DNA of 44,257 bases from Streptomyces huasconensis (GCA_004010275.1 RBWT01000059.1:1-44257); one strand, 5' to 3'. Counted from the stretch's first letter, positions 7,561-16,636 are shown. Made by a program: numbers and translations. Notes: generated from the sequence alone by a model not told the origin.

Positions 7561-9084
7561 GTGCCTCATTCCATCGATGAAGCCTTCACGGCGTTGCCGC
7601 TGCGCCCCCTAGCCGACGCCGCGCTGGCCCGCGCGCGGGCGCTCGGGGCCGAGCACGCGGACTTCCGGCTGGAGCGGGTGCGCAGCGCGTCCTGGCGGCT
7701 GCGGGACGCCCGGCCGGCCGGCGGTTCGGACACCACCGACCTGGGGTACGCGGTGCGGGTCGTGCACGGCGGGGCGTGGGGGTTCGCCTCGGGCGTCGAC
7801 CTGACCATGGACGCCGCGGCGAAGGTGGCCTCGCGGGCCGTGGCCATGGCCAAGCTGTCCGCGCAGGTCGGCAAGGACGCCGGGGCCGACGAGAGGGTGG
7901 AGCTGGCGGACGAGCCCGTGCACGCCGACCGGACGTGGGTGTCGTCGTACGAGATCGACCCCTTCTCCGTGCCCGACGAGGACAAGGCCGGGCTGCTCGG
8001 CGACTGGAGCGCGCGGCTGCTTGCCGCCGAGGGGGTCGCGCATGTCGACGCCTCGCTGCTGACGGTGCACGAGAACAAGTTCTACGCGGATACGGCGGGC
8101 ACGGTGACCACGCAGCAGCGGGTCCGCCTGCACCCGCAGCTCACCGCGGTCGCCGTCGACGAGTCGAGCGGTGAGTTCGACTCCATGCGCACGCTCGCGC
8201 CGCCGGTGGGGCGGGGCTGGGAGTACCTCACCGGGACCGGCTGGGACTGGCAGAGCGAGCTGGAGCGCCTTCCCGAGCAATTGGCGGAAAAGATGCGGGC
8301 GCCGAGCGTCCGGGCGGGCTCGTACGACCTCGTCGTCGATCCGTCGAACCTCTGGCTGACCATCCACGAGTCGATCGGCCACGCCACCGAACTCGACCGC
8401 GCGCTCGGCTACGAAGCGGCGTACGCGGGCACCTCCTTCGCCACCTTCGACCAGCTCGGCGAGCTGGCGTACGGCTCGCCGCTGATGAACGTCACCGGTG
8501 ACCGGACCGCCGAGCACGGCCTCGCCACCATCGGGTACGACGACGAGGGCGTCGCCGCGCAGTCCTGGGACCTGGTCAAGGACGGCACGCTCGTCGGCTA
8601 CCAGCTGGACCGGCGCATCGCGAGGCTCACCGGCTTCGCACGCTCGAACGGCTGCGCGTACGCGGACTCCCCCGGCCACGTGCCGGTGCAGCGCATGGCG
8701 AACGTGTCGCTCCAGCCGGACCCCGGCGGGCTCTCCACGGAGGACCTGATCGCGGGGGTCGACCGCGGGATCTACGTCGTCGGCGACCGGTCGTGGTCGA
8801 TCGACATGCAGCGCTACAACTTCCAGTTCACGGGGCAGCGCTTCTACAAGATCGAGAACGGGCGGCTCGCCGGACAGCTGCGCGACGTCGCCTACCAGGC
8901 CACGACCACCGACTTCTGGGGCTCGATGGCCGCCGTCGGCGGCCCGCAGACGTACGTCCTCGGTGGCGCCTTCAACTGCGGCAAGGCCCAGCCGGGCCAG
9001 GTCGCCGCGGTCTCGCACGGCTGCCCGTCCGCCCTCTTCCGGGGCGTGAACATTCTGAACACCACGCAGGAGGCCGGCCGATGA
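7561..9084 (+). CDS. tldD: TldD family metallopeptidase subunit
   Basis: This 507-residue protein is the catalytic subunit of the TldD-TldE heterodimeric protease, which in E. coli matures microcin B17 and degrades unfolded peptides such as CcdA. The zinc motif is visible as His269-Glu270...His274 (HESIGH) followed by a downstream Glu. It starts at GTG with GGGAGA 8 bases upstream. The stop overlaps the start of the partner gene as ATGA, which indicates translational coupling. The frame is clean throughout. The physiological substrate in Streptomyces is not known. Confidence 0.93.
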   Translation: MPHSIDEAFTALPLRPLADAALARARALGAEHADFRLERVRSASWRLRDARPAGGSDTTDLGYAVRVVHGGAWGFASGVDLTMDAAAKVASRAVAMAKLSAQVGKDAGADERVELADEPVHADRTWVSSYEIDPFSVPDEDKAGLLGDWSARLLAAEGVAHVDASLLTVHENKFYADTAGTVTTQQRVRLHPQLTAVAVDESSGEFDSMRTLAPPVGRGWEYLTGTGWDWQSELERLPEQLAEKMRAPSVRAGSYDLVVDPSNLWLTIHESIGHATELDRALGYEAAYAGTSFATFDQLGELAYGSPLMNVTGDRTAEHGLATIGYDDEGVAAQSWDLVKDGTLVGYQLDRRIARLTGFARSNGCAYADSPGHVPVQRMANVSLQPDPGGLSTEDLIAGVDRGIYVVGDRSWSIDMQRYNFQFTGQRFYKIENGRLAGQLRDVAYQATTTDFWGSMAAVGGPQTYVLGGAFNCGKAQPGQVAAVSHGCPSALFRGVNILNTTQEAGR

Positions 9085-10472
9085 GCCGCAGCGCCACCAA
9101 GCCGCACGAGATCGTCGAGCGCGCCCTCGACCTGTCCACCGCCGACGGCTGCGTCGTCATCGCCGACGAGGAGTCGTCGGCGAACCTGCGCTGGGCGGGC
9201 AACGCCCTGACCACCAACGGCGTCACCCGCGGCCGGACCCTCACCGTCATCGCCACCGTCGACGGCACGGAGGGCACCGCCACCGGCGTCGTCTCGCGCT
9301 CGGCCGTCACCGCCGACGACCTGGAGCCGCTGGTCCGGGCCGCCGAGGAAGCCGCCCGGAAGGCGGGCCCCGCCGAGGACGCGCGGCCGCTGTGACCGGC
9401 ACCGCCGCCACCCCCGACTTCACGGACGCCCCGGCCGAGACCTCCTCCGCGGTCTTCGCGGACTTCGCCCCCGCCCTCGGCGAGGCCTTCGCCCGGGCCC
9501 GCGCGGGCGGCCGCGAGCTGTACGGCTTCGCGAACCACGAGTACGTGTCGAGCTACCTCGGTACGTCGGCGGGGCTGCGCCTGCGGCACGACCAGCCCAA
9601 CGGCACCCTGGAGCTGAACGCCAAGTCACCGGACCGCGCCAGGTCGGCGTGGGCGGGGCGGGCCACCCGTGACTTCAAGGACGTCGACCCGGCCGCCCTC
9701 GACGCCGAGCTGGCCCAGCGCCTCGGCTGGGCCGAGCGGCGCGTCGACCTGCGCGCCGGGCGGTACGAGACGCTGCTGCCGCCGACCGCGTGGCCGACCT
9801 GCTGATCTACCAGATGTGGTCCTCCTCGGCCCGGGACGCCGCCGAGGGCCGCACGGTGTTCGCCAAGCCGGGCGGCGCCACGCGTCTCGGCGAGCGGATC
9901 GCCCAGCTGCCGCTGACGCTGCGCAGCGACCCGCGCGAGCCCGGTCTGGAGTCGGCGCCGTTCGTCCTCGCCCACGCCTCCGGCGACGACACGTCCGTCT
10001 TCGACAACGGCCTGCCGCTGACCGCCACCGAGTGGATGCGCGCCGGTGAGCTGGCCCACCTGGCGACCAGCAGGCACACCGCGGAGCTGACCGGGCTGCC
10101 GGTGACGCCCGCCATCGACAACCTCGTCCTGGACGGGGGCGGCGACCGCTCCCTGGACGAGATGGTCGCCGCCACCGGGCGCGGCCTGTTGCTCACCTGC
10201 CTCTGGTACATCCGCGAGGTCGACCCGGCCACCCTGCTGCTGACCGGCCTGACCAGGGACGGTGTCTACCTCGTCGAGAACGGCGAGGTCGTGGGCGAGG
10301 TGAACAACTTCCGGTTCAACGAATCCCCGGTCGACCTGCTCGGCCGGGCCTCGGAGGCGGGCCGTACGGAGAAGACGCTGCCGCGCGAGTGGGGCGACTA
10401 CATCACCGGGCCGCGATGCCCGCGCTGCGCGTCCCGGATTTCAATATGAGTTCGATCAGCCAGGGCGTATAA
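9081..10472 (+). CDS. tldE: TldE/PmbA subunit, frameshifted three times as read
   Basis: This is the non-catalytic partner of TldD. It starts at the ATGA overlap with tldD. The protein reads in one frame to about 9392, in a second to about 9789, in a third to about 10405, and then returns. Each break is fixed by restoring one lost base in a short G or C run (CTG|GTG, GCG|GTG, ACC|CGG). The repaired gene is 1395 nt, 464 aa, the usual TldE size, and ends at TAA 10470-10472 after a PDFN...GV tail. No HExxxH motif is present, as expected for TldE. Since an intact tldD precedes it and the breaks are all one-base losses, I think they are sequencing errors. Confidence 0.85.
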
Positions 10473-10535
10473 CCTCGGACCCTGCACCTGCACATCCGTG
10501 CAGTCCACCCGTACATCCAAGGAGACGCGAGACCC

Positions 10536-11804
10536 GTGACGGACATCGTCGACGAGCTGAAGTGGCGGGGGCTGTTCGCCCTGTCCACCGATGAAGACGC
10601 ACTGCGCAAGGCGCTCGCGGACGGTCCCGTCACGTTCTATTGCGGCTTCGACCCCACCGCGGCGAGCCTGCACGTCGGGCACCTCGTGCAGGTCCTCACC
10701 GTCCGCCGGCTCCAGCAGGCGGGGCACCGCCCGCTGGCGCTGGTCGGCGGCGCCACCGGCCAGATCGGCGACCCGCGGCCGACCGCCGAGCGCACCCTGA
10801 ACGACCCGGAGACGGTCGCGAACTGGGTGGCGCGGCTGCGCTCGCAGATCGAGCCGTTCCTGTCCTTCGAGGGCGAGAACGCCGCCACGATGGTCAACAA
10901 CCTCGACTGGACCGCGGGGATGTCCGCGATCGAGTTCCTGCGCGACATCGGCAAGCACTTCCGCGTCAACAAGATGCTGACGAAGGACTCGGTGGCCCGG
11001 CGCCTGGAGTCGCAGGAGGGCATCTCCTACACGGAGTTCAGCTACCAGCTCCTCCAGGGCATGGACTTCCTGGAGCTGTACCGGCGGTACGGCTGCACGC
11101 TCCAGACCGGCGGCAGCGACCAGTGGGGCAACCTCACCGCGGGCATCGACCTGATCCACCGCCTGGAGCCGAACGCCACGGTGCACGCGCTCGGTACGCC
11201 GCTGATGCTCAAGTCGGACGGCACCAAGTTCGGCAAGTCGGAGAGCGGCGCGGTCTGGCTCGACCCGACGATGACGACGCCGTACGCGTTCTACCAGTTC
11301 TGGCTGAACACGGACGACCGGGACATCTCGACGTACATGCGCATCCTGTCCTTCAAGTCCCGCGAGGAGTTGGAGGAGATCGAGAGGCAGACCGAGGAGC
11401 GGCCGCAGGCGCGCGCGGCCCAGCGCGCGCTCGCCGAGGAGCTGACGACGCTGGTGCACGGCGCCGATCAGTGCGCGGCGGTCATCGCCGCGTCCAAGGC
11501 GCTCTTCGGCCAGGGCGAGCTGACGGATCTGGACGAGGCGACGCTGGCGGCGGCGCTCTCCGAGCTGCCGCGCGTCCAGGTCGCCGAGCCGGGCCCGGTG
11601 GTGGACCTGTTCGCCGAGGTCGGCCTGGTGGCGAGCAAGTCTGCGGCCCGGCGCACGGTGAAGGAGGGCGGTGCCTACGTGAACAACGTCAAGGTCGCCG
11701 CCGAGGACGCCGTACCCGCCCGCGAGGAGCTGTTGCACGGGCGCTGGCTGGTGCTGCGGCGCGGCAAGAAGAACCTGGCGGCGGTCGAGGTCACGGCGGG
11801 CTGA
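10536..11804 (+). CDS. tyrS: Tyrosyl-tRNA synthetase
   Basis: This 422-residue class I aminoacyl-tRNA synthetase charges tRNA-Tyr. The HIGH-type motif is HVGH (residues 46-49), the KMSKS-type loop is KFGKS (231-235), and the C-terminus carries an S4 RNA-binding domain (SKSAARRTVKEGGAYVNN). The GTG start is supported by AAGGAGACG 8 bases upstream. No T-box leader is visible. A strong terminator follows 22 bases after the stop. Confidence 0.97.
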   Translation: MTDIVDELKWRGLFALSTDEDALRKALADGPVTFYCGFDPTAASLHVGHLVQVLTVRRLQQAGHRPLALVGGATGQIGDPRPTAERTLNDPETVANWVARLRSQIEPFLSFEGENAATMVNNLDWTAGMSAIEFLRDIGKHFRVNKMLTKDSVARRLESQEGISYTEFSYQLLQGMDFLELYRRYGCTLQTGGSDQWGNLTAGIDLIHRLEPNATVHALGTPLMLKSDGTKFGKSESGAVWLDPTMTTPYAFYQFWLNTDDRDISTYMRILSFKSREELEEIERQTEERPQARAAQRALAEELTTLVHGADQCAAVIAASKALFGQGELTDLDEATLAAALSELPRVQVAEPGPVVDLFAEVGLVASKSAARRTVKEGGAYVNNVKVAAEDAVPAREELLHGRWLVLRRGKKNLAAVEVTAG

Positions 11805-11826
11805 TCCGCCGTGCCCCGGACGCACA

Positions 11827-11860
11827 CGAAGGGGCCGGTCCATGCGGACCGGCCCCTTCG
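11827..11860. terminator. Bidirectional terminator between tyrS and the GlsB-type gene
   Basis: A perfect 15-bp stem (CGAAGGGGCCGGTCC with its complement) closes a 4-base loop, ATGC, between the convergent tyrS and GlsB genes. The stem ends in TTCG. Confidence 0.9.
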
Positions 11861-11877
11861 GTGCGGCTACGCCACGG

Positions 11878-12152
11878 CTACGCCGTGCGTCTGTTGCCCC
11901 GGACCATCTTGTAGAGCGCGTCGCCGAGGCCGACGATGACGACTGCGCGGCCACTTGCAGGGCGTGGCGGCCCCAGTCGATGCCCTTGGTCTCGTTGATG
12001 CCGAACTGCGTCGCGAGCCAGTTGCCCAGGACGGCTCCGATGATGCCGAACACCGTGGTGAGCCAGATCGGACTGTGCTGCTTACCGGGCAGGATCGCCT
12101 TGGCAATCAGCCCCAGCACGAATCCCACGATGATCGCCCACAACCAGCCCAT
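11878..12152 (-). CDS. GlsB/YeaQ/YmgE family membrane protein, one frameshift
   Basis: This small hydrophobic protein opens with MGWLWAIIVGFVLGLIAKAI and has three predicted helices. Stress-associated GlsB/YeaQ proteins have this form. As read, the frame breaks near 11945, where one base is missing. Restoring it yields VVIVGLGDALYKM, a normal C-terminus and a TAG at 11878-11880, giving 91 residues. Without repair the frame runs on antisense through tyrS to give a spurious protein of nearly 600 residues. The function is unknown; it is probably stress related by family. Confidence 0.85.
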
Positions 12153-12225
12153 AGCTGCCTCCTTGTACGGCTCTACGTGAGCATTACCGCCAGTGTCGGC
12201 CCGTGCCCCGTACGGCGCATGTCGG

Positions 12226-12245
12226 GCGCCCCCATACGGGGGCGC
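12226..12245. other. 8-bp hairpin in a divergent promoter region
   Basis: The sequence GCGCCCCCATACGGGGGCGC is a perfect 8-4-8 inverted repeat in the 227-bp gap between the GlsB-type gene and the DUF3099 gene, which are divergent. It may be an operator or simply GC-rich structure. Confidence 0.4.
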
Positions 12246-12379
12246 GGCCCAGGAAGCCCCGCCGCGATGAGGGGCGCCCCGGTCTCGTGGGCCGCGCAGG
12301 TCAGGCGTAACGTGGAGTGAGCCGGACCGGGGCAGATACCGGGGTGAGTCCGGTACAGCGGACAGGGCGGTGGAACGTG

Positions 12380-12766
12380 ATGCGAAAGCAGAGCGGTGAC
12401 CAGGTCTTCCGGATCACGGGGGCCCGGCAGGGGCTCGCGGAGGACGTGCGCGGCCGGCAGCGCCGCTACGTGATCTCGATGTCGGTCCGGACCGTCTCCG
12501 TCGTCGCCGCGGCCGTGCTGTGGAACGTCGAGCGGCATGTCGCCATCGTCGCCCTGGTGCTCGGCGTCCTGCTCCCCTACATCTCCGTGGTGATCGCCAA
12601 CGCGGGCCGGGAGAGCAACCGTTCGCTGCCGTCGACGTTCGTACCCGCCCCTTCTCGGCCAATGCTGGCGCCGCCCGCCGCGGTCGGTCCCGCGGAATCC
12701 GTCCCGGAAGATCCCGTGGGTGCCGCGTACGACCAGCGGCGCGGCTCTTCGCACGGGCAGAGCTGA
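12380..12766 (+). CDS. DUF3099 membrane protein
   Basis: This 128-residue protein matches my recollection of the actinobacterial DUF3099 family: an N-terminal cytoplasmic part with FRITGARQGLAEDVRGRQRRY, two hydrophobic segments (VRTVSVVAAAVLW and VAIVALVLGVLLPYISVVIA) and a Pro-rich tail. The ATG at 12380 fits the family start (MRKQSG). The function is unknown. The frame is clean. Confidence 0.85.
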   Translation: MRKQSGDQVFRITGARQGLAEDVRGRQRRYVISMSVRTVSVVAAAVLWNVERHVAIVALVLGVLLPYISVVIANAGRESNRSLPSTFVPAPSRPMLAPPAAVGPAESVPEDPVGAAYDQRRGSSHGQS

Positions 12767-12889
12767 CCGTCGACGTTGCGCCAAGCTCAAGAAAAGCTCA
12801 GATCAATCATGTGGTTCCGGTGCCAGTGACGGGGTCGACCGTGACATACTTCGTACGCGCTCCGCATCCCCCGTCGGAGCGACAGACCG

Positions 12890-12923
12890 ACGCCGGGCAG
12901 CTCCCCCCGTGGCTGCTCGGCGT
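12890..12923 (+). terminator. Hairpin plus T-rich tail before the Cys/His gene
   Basis: A 12-bp stem with one G-U pair (ACGCCGGGCAGC and GCTGCTCGGCGT) has a 10-base loop and is followed by CGCCTTGTTTT. It looks like an intrinsic terminator ending the DUF3099 transcript, or an attenuator in the leader of the gene at 12957. An overlapping smaller stem (CGTCGG 12872-12877 with CCGACG 12887-12892) could compete with it. Confidence 0.55.
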
Positions 12924-12956
12924 CGCCTTGTTTTCGCAACGTTGTGGGACGCGACT

Positions 12957-13184
12957 GTGAGTGACGGAACGCCGATCTGCTCGGCCAAGGGCTGCCGCGC
13001 GGCCGCGGTCTGGGTCCTCGCCTGGAACAACCCGAAGATCCACACGCCGGAGCGGCGCAAGACGTGGCTCGCGTGCGAGGAGCACCGGGAGCATCTCTCG
13101 CAGTTCCTCGGTGTACGCGGCATGTTGAAGGAAGTCGTGACGCTGGCGGAGTGGGAAACACCGGAGGGGCAGGGCCGGGATTAG
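12957..13184 (+). CDS. Small Cys/His-rich protein, likely zinc binding
   Basis: This 75-residue protein starts at GTG. It has C-x4-C near residue 8 (CSAKGC), a conserved-looking WVLAWNNPKIHTPERRKTW core, then CEEHREHL, which could complete a Cys2-His2-type zinc site. I know this as a conserved hypothetical of Streptomyces but with no assigned role. Its stop is 12 bases from the stop of the convergent moaA gene. The ribosome-binding site is weak. Confidence 0.7.
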   Translation: MSDGTPICSAKGCRAAAVWVLAWNNPKIHTPERRKTWLACEEHREHLSQFLGVRGMLKEVVTLAEWETPEGQGRD

Positions 13185-13196
13185 CGGCCCCCGGAG

Positions 13197-14231
13197 CTAG
13201 CCGCCGATCGCCGACATCGGGCGGTCCGGCTGGAGGAACGAGGGGTCGTCCAGGCCCGAGCCGGCCTTCTTGCCCCACATGGCGAACTTCCAGATGCGGG
13301 CGATCTCCTCGTCCGAGCCGGTCACATCCTCCGCGTCGGCCGTGCCGTCCGCGCCTTCGGCCGGGGTCGCGCGCAGTGCCGCGCGCAGGTCGGTCTCCTC
13401 GGTGGCGAAGAGGCAGGTGCGCACCTGGCCGTCGGCCGTCAGCCTCGTACGGTCGCAGGCCGAGCAGAAGGGGCGGGTGACGGAGGCGATGACGCCGACG
13501 CGGTGCGGGCCGCCGTCCACGATCCAGCGCTCGGCGGGGGCCGAGCCGCGCTCCGTGGAGCCCTCTTCGGTCAGCTCGAAGCGGGTGCGCAGGGACTGGA
13601 GGATGTCTCCCGCGGTGATCATGCCGTCGCGCTTCCAGCCATGCTGGGCGTCCAGGGGCATCTGCTCGATGAAGCGGAGTTCGTAGTCGTTCTCTACGGC
13701 CCAGGCGAGGAGGTCGGGGGCCTCGTCGTCGTTCAGACCCGGCATCAGGACGGTGTTGACCTTGACCGGGGTGAGGCCGGCGTCGCGGGCGGCTTCGAGG
13801 CCTTCGAGGACGTCCTTGTGGCGGTCGCGGCGGGTGAGCGTCTTGAAGACGTCGGGGCGCAGGGTGTCCAGGGAGACGTTGACCCGGTCGAGGCCGGCGG
13901 CCTTGAGGGCCTGCGCGGTGCGCTTGAGGCCGATGCCGTTCGTCGTCAGGGACATCCTGGGGCGGGGCTCCAGCTGGGCGCAGCGCTCGACGATGCCGAC
14001 GAGGCCGGGGCGCAGGAGGGGTTCGCCGCCGGTGAAGCGGACTTCGGTGATCCCGAGCCGGGTGACGGCGATGCGCACGAGGCGGACGATCTCGTCGTCG
14101 GTGAGCAGGTCGGGCTTGGCCAGCCACTGCAGGCCCTCTTCCGGCATGCAGTAGGTGCAGCGCAGATTGCAGCGGTCGGTCAGTGAAACGCGCAGGTCAG
14201 TGGCGACTCGGCCATAGGTGTCGATGAGCAC
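13197..14231 (-). CDS. moaA: GTP 3',8-cyclase, molybdenum cofactor synthesis
   Basis: This 344-residue radical SAM enzyme catalyses the first step of molybdopterin synthesis from GTP. The N-terminal cluster motif is Cys21-x3-Cys25-x2-Cys28 (CNLRCTYC). The second 4Fe-4S site is Cys256-x2-Cys259-x13-Cys273, and the protein ends in the conserved Gly-Gly. The GTG start is set by GGGGAGGGGG 6 bases upstream. An insertion of acidic residues near 285-305 is not part of the core. No other moa gene is adjacent. Confidence 0.96.
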   Translation of the reverse strand: MLIDTYGRVATDLRVSLTDRCNLRCTYCMPEEGLQWLAKPDLLTDDEIVRLVRIAVTRLGITEVRFTGGEPLLRPGLVGIVERCAQLEPRPRMSLTTNGIGLKRTAQALKAAGLDRVNVSLDTLRPDVFKTLTRRDRHKDVLEGLEAARDAGLTPVKVNTVLMPGLNDDEAPDLLAWAVENDYELRFIEQMPLDAQHGWKRDGMITAGDILQSLRTRFELTEEGSTERGSAPAERWIVDGGPHRVGVIASVTRPFCSACDRTRLTADGQVRTCLFATEETDLRAALRATPAEGADGTADAEDVTGSDEEIARIWKFAMWGKKAGSGLDDPSFLQPDRPMSAIGG

Positions 14232-14348
14232 TGCGACCCCCTCCCCGGCGGTTGGTTCGTGATGGGTTCCAGGTGGTTCCCACTCGCTTACGACCTTACG
14301 CGACACCTCTGACAACGCCATGGGCCATTTGCCACGAGGAACGCGGCG

Positions 14349-14372
14349 CGCGTCGTAGGACTCTACGACGCG
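14349..14372. terminator. 10-bp perfect hairpin after actP
   Basis: The arms CGCGTCGTAG and CTACGACGCG enclose GACT, 30 bases beyond the actP stop on the minus strand and 118 bases upstream of the moaA start. Terminator of the DUF485-actP operon is the simplest reading. As a TCGTAG/CTACGA palindrome it could also be an operator for moaA. Confidence 0.6.
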
Positions 14373-14401
14373 GCCGCTACGAACATGTGAACGTTTCCTG
14401 G

Positions 14402-16042
14402 TCAGTGGGCTCCGACGCCGGTGAGGGACTTGACCTCCAGTTCGGCGTACTTGCCCTTGTCGGGCTTCTCCTTGGAGAGGACCGAGCCGAGCCAGCCGAG
14501 CAGGAAGCCCAGCGGGATGGAGATCAGGCCGGGGTTCTCCAGCGGGAAGAAGTCGAAGTTCGCGTCGGGGAACATCGAGGTGGGCTTGCCGGAGACGACC
14601 GGGGAGAAGAGCACGAGGCCGACGGCGGCGGCGAGGCCGCCGTAGATGGACCACAGGGCGCCCTGGGTGGTGAACCGCTTCCAGAACAGGCTGTAGAGGA
14701 TCGTCGGCAGGTTCGCGGAGGCCGCGACGGCGAAGGCGAGGGCGACGAGACCGGCGACGTTGAGGTCGCGGGCGAGGGCGCCGAGCGCGATGGAGACGAC
14801 GCCGATGAGGACGGTGGCCCAGCGGGCGGCCCTCATCTCCTCCTTCTCGGTGGCCTTGCCCTTGCGGATGACGTTGGCGTAGATGTCGTGCGCGAAGGAC
14901 GACGACGAGGCCAGGGTGAGGCCCGCGACGACCGCGAGGATGGTGGCGAAGGCGACCGCGGAGATCACCGCGAGCAGGATCGCGCCGCCGGCGGAGTCAC
15001 CGCCGCCGCCGATCTCCAGGGCGGTCAGCGGCGCCGCCGTGTTGCCCGCCTTGTTGGAGGCGATGATGTCGCCGGGCTTGAGCAGGGCCGCGGCGCCGAA
15101 GCCGAGCACGATCGTCATCAGGTAGAAGGCGCCGATGATCCCGATGGCCCAGTTGACGGACTTCCGGGCGGCCTTGGCGGTGGGCACGGTGTAGAACCGG
15201 ATGAGGATGTGCGGCAGGCCGGCGGTGCCGAGGACGAGGGCGATGCCGAGCGAGAGGAAGTCCAGCTTCGAGGTGGCGCTCGCGCCGTACTTGAGGCCGG
15301 GCTCCAGGAACGCCGAGCCCTTGCCGCTGTTGGCGGCGGCCGAACCGAGCAGGTCGGAGACGTTGAAGTTGAACTTCAGGAGGATGAGGAAGGTGATGAG
15401 CACGGTGCCCGTGATGAGCAGGACGGCCTTGACCATCTGCACCCAGGTGGTGCCCTTCATGCCGCCGATGGTGACGTAGACGATCATCAGGACGCCGACG
15501 AGGGCGACGATGAGGATCTTGCCCGCATCGGAGGTGATGCCGAGCAGCAGCGAGACCAGGACGCCCGCGCCCGCCATCTGCGCCAGCAGGTAGAAGATCG
15601 AGACGACGATGGTGGAGGTGCCCGCGGCCGTGCGGACGGGGCGCTGGCGCATGCGGTAGGCGAGGACGTCGCCCATGGTGTAGCGCCCGGAGTTGCGCAG
15701 CGGCTCGGCGACCAGGAGGAGGGCCACGAGCCAGGCGACGAGGAAGCCGATGGAGTACAGGAAGCCGTCGTAGCCGAAGAGGGCGATGGCGCCGGCGATG
15801 CCGAGGAAGGACGCGGCGGACATGTAGTCGCCGGAGATCGCGAGGCCGTTCTGGAAGCCGGTGAACTGCCGTCCGCCCGCGTAGAAGTCGGCGGCGCTCT
15901 TGGTCTGGCGGCCTGCCCAGACGGTGATGCAGAGGGTGGCGACGACGAAGGCGGCGAAGAGGCTGATGATCAGCGGCCGGTGTTCGGAGGCGTCGGACGC
16001 CGCCGCGAGGTCGATGACGGCGGCGGTCTGCGCGGGGCTCAT
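14402..16042 (-). CDS. actP: Cation/acetate symporter (sodium:solute symporter family)
   Basis: This 546-residue membrane protein has about thirteen hydrophobic segments and SSF-family features (ADFYAGGRQFTGFQNGLAI, SGDYMSAASFLGIAG, FALAFAVAASANLP). The closest known function is uptake of acetate and similar short carboxylates with a cation (E. coli ActP). It follows the DUF485 gene with an ATGA overlap, the same arrangement as E. coli yjcH-actP. The frame is clean. The actual substrate range here is an inference. Confidence 0.9.
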   Translation of the reverse strand: MSPAQTAAVIDLAAASDASEHRPLIISLFAAFVVATLCITVWAGRQTKSAADFYAGGRQFTGFQNGLAISGDYMSAASFLGIAGAIALFGYDGFLYSIGFLVAWLVALLLVAEPLRNSGRYTMGDVLAYRMRQRPVRTAAGTSTIVVSIFYLLAQMAGAGVLVSLLLGITSDAGKILIVALVGVLMIVYVTIGGMKGTTWVQMVKAVLLITGTVLITFLILLKFNFNVSDLLGSAAANSGKGSAFLEPGLKYGASATSKLDFLSLGIALVLGTAGLPHILIRFYTVPTAKAARKSVNWAIGIIGAFYLMTIVLGFGAAALLKPGDIIASNKAGNTAAPLTALEIGGGGDSAGGAILLAVISAVAFATILAVVAGLTLASSSSFAHDIYANVIRKGKATEKEEMRAARWATVLIGVVSIALGALARDLNVAGLVALAFAVAASANLPTILYSLFWKRFTTQGALWSIYGGLAAAVGLVLFSPVVSGKPTSMFPDANFDFFPLENPGLISIPLGFLLGWLGSVLSKEKPDKGKYAELEVKSLTGVGAH

Positions 16043-16449
16043 GCGGCGCCCTCCTTGGTGCCGGAGTTACCGGTCCCCGTACGGGACTCCATACGGGACT
16101 TGATCGCCTCGGACTTCGGGTCGAGCTTCGCGGCGGCGTGCCGCGAGTAGAACCAGGCGATGAGGAAGGTCGTCAGGAACTGGCCGAGGCCGAGGACCAG
16201 GGCGACGTTGATGTTGCCGAAGAGTTTGGTGCCCATGAGGTCGCCCGCGTAGTTGGAGAGCAGGACGTACACGAGGTACCAGGTGATGAAGGCGACGGTG
16301 AGCGGGAAGGCGAACGAGCGGTGCGCGCGGCGCAGTTCGCCGAACTCCGCGCTCTCCTGCACCTCGGTGAACTCCTCCGTGGAGGGCGCGTGGGGAGCGG
16401 GGTCTTTTCCTGCGCCACCCTTCGAAGGGGGCGGTGCGTCGGTGGCCAC
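16039..16449 (-). CDS. DUF485 membrane protein, partner of the acetate symporter
   Basis: This 136-residue protein has a hydrophilic N-terminus and two transmembrane helices (AFPLTVAFITWYLVYVLL and VALVLGLGQFLTTFLIAWF), followed by YSRHAAAKLDP, which is typical of DUF485/YjcH. I chose GTG at 16449 because GAGGAGAC lies just upstream; an ATG at 16497 has no visible ribosome site. Overlap with actP shows translational coupling. It probably assists the symporter, but the role is not established. Confidence 0.87.
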   Translation of the reverse strand: MATDAPPPSKGGAGKDPAPHAPSTEEFTEVQESAEFGELRRAHRSFAFPLTVAFITWYLVYVLLSNYAGDLMGTKLFGNINVALVLGLGQFLTTFLIAWFYSRHAAAKLDPKSEAIKSRMESRTGTGNSGTKEGAA

Positions 16450-16521
16450 GGAGTCTCCTCGTGGTGCGGGTGGGGTGGGGACGGACAGTCGTTCCATGGG
16501 TGCCTGGTCTCACGTTCCGGC

Positions 16522-16535
16522 GTGACGCGGATCAC
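16522..16535 (-). promoter_or_regulatory. Candidate Crp site upstream of DUF485-actP
   Basis: On the minus strand the site reads GTGATCCGCGTCAC, matching GTG-N6-GNCAC, which I recall as the Streptomyces Crp consensus. With one flanking base on each side it has CGTGA/TCACG arms. It lies 73 bases upstream of the DUF485 start. Acetate uptake genes are cAMP-Crp targets in E. coli, which makes the placement sensible but unproven. Confidence 0.5.
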
Positions 16536-16636
16536 GTGAGCCACGGTTGGCGATGCTAGGGCCATGGGACGTGATCCGACAGGGGTTGATGTTGCTTCTG
16601 TTGTCTGCTCAACGTCCCGGCGGCGCGTACGACGCG

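Noticed and set aside
9081..10472. Programmed frameshifting in tldE
   Set aside because: Three separate breaks, no slippery heptamer or stimulating structure, and the same error type in many other genes.
10473..10535. T-box leader for tyrS
   Set aside because: Only 63 bases long, with a 6-bp hairpin and no T-box sequence or specifier structure.
10398..12152. A 584-residue GlsB fusion protein
   Set aside because: Only the first about 70 residues are GlsB; the rest is antisense to tyrS after a one-base loss.
12787..14127. A long minus-strand frame across moaA and the small Cys/His gene
   Set aside because: It is out of frame with MoaA, Arg/Pro/His rich, and contradicts the clear radical SAM reading.
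14252..16150. A 632-codon plus-strand open frame
   Set aside because: It is the antisense shadow of the actP symporter; the acidic Gly/Glu/Asp-rich composition is typical of high-GC shadows.
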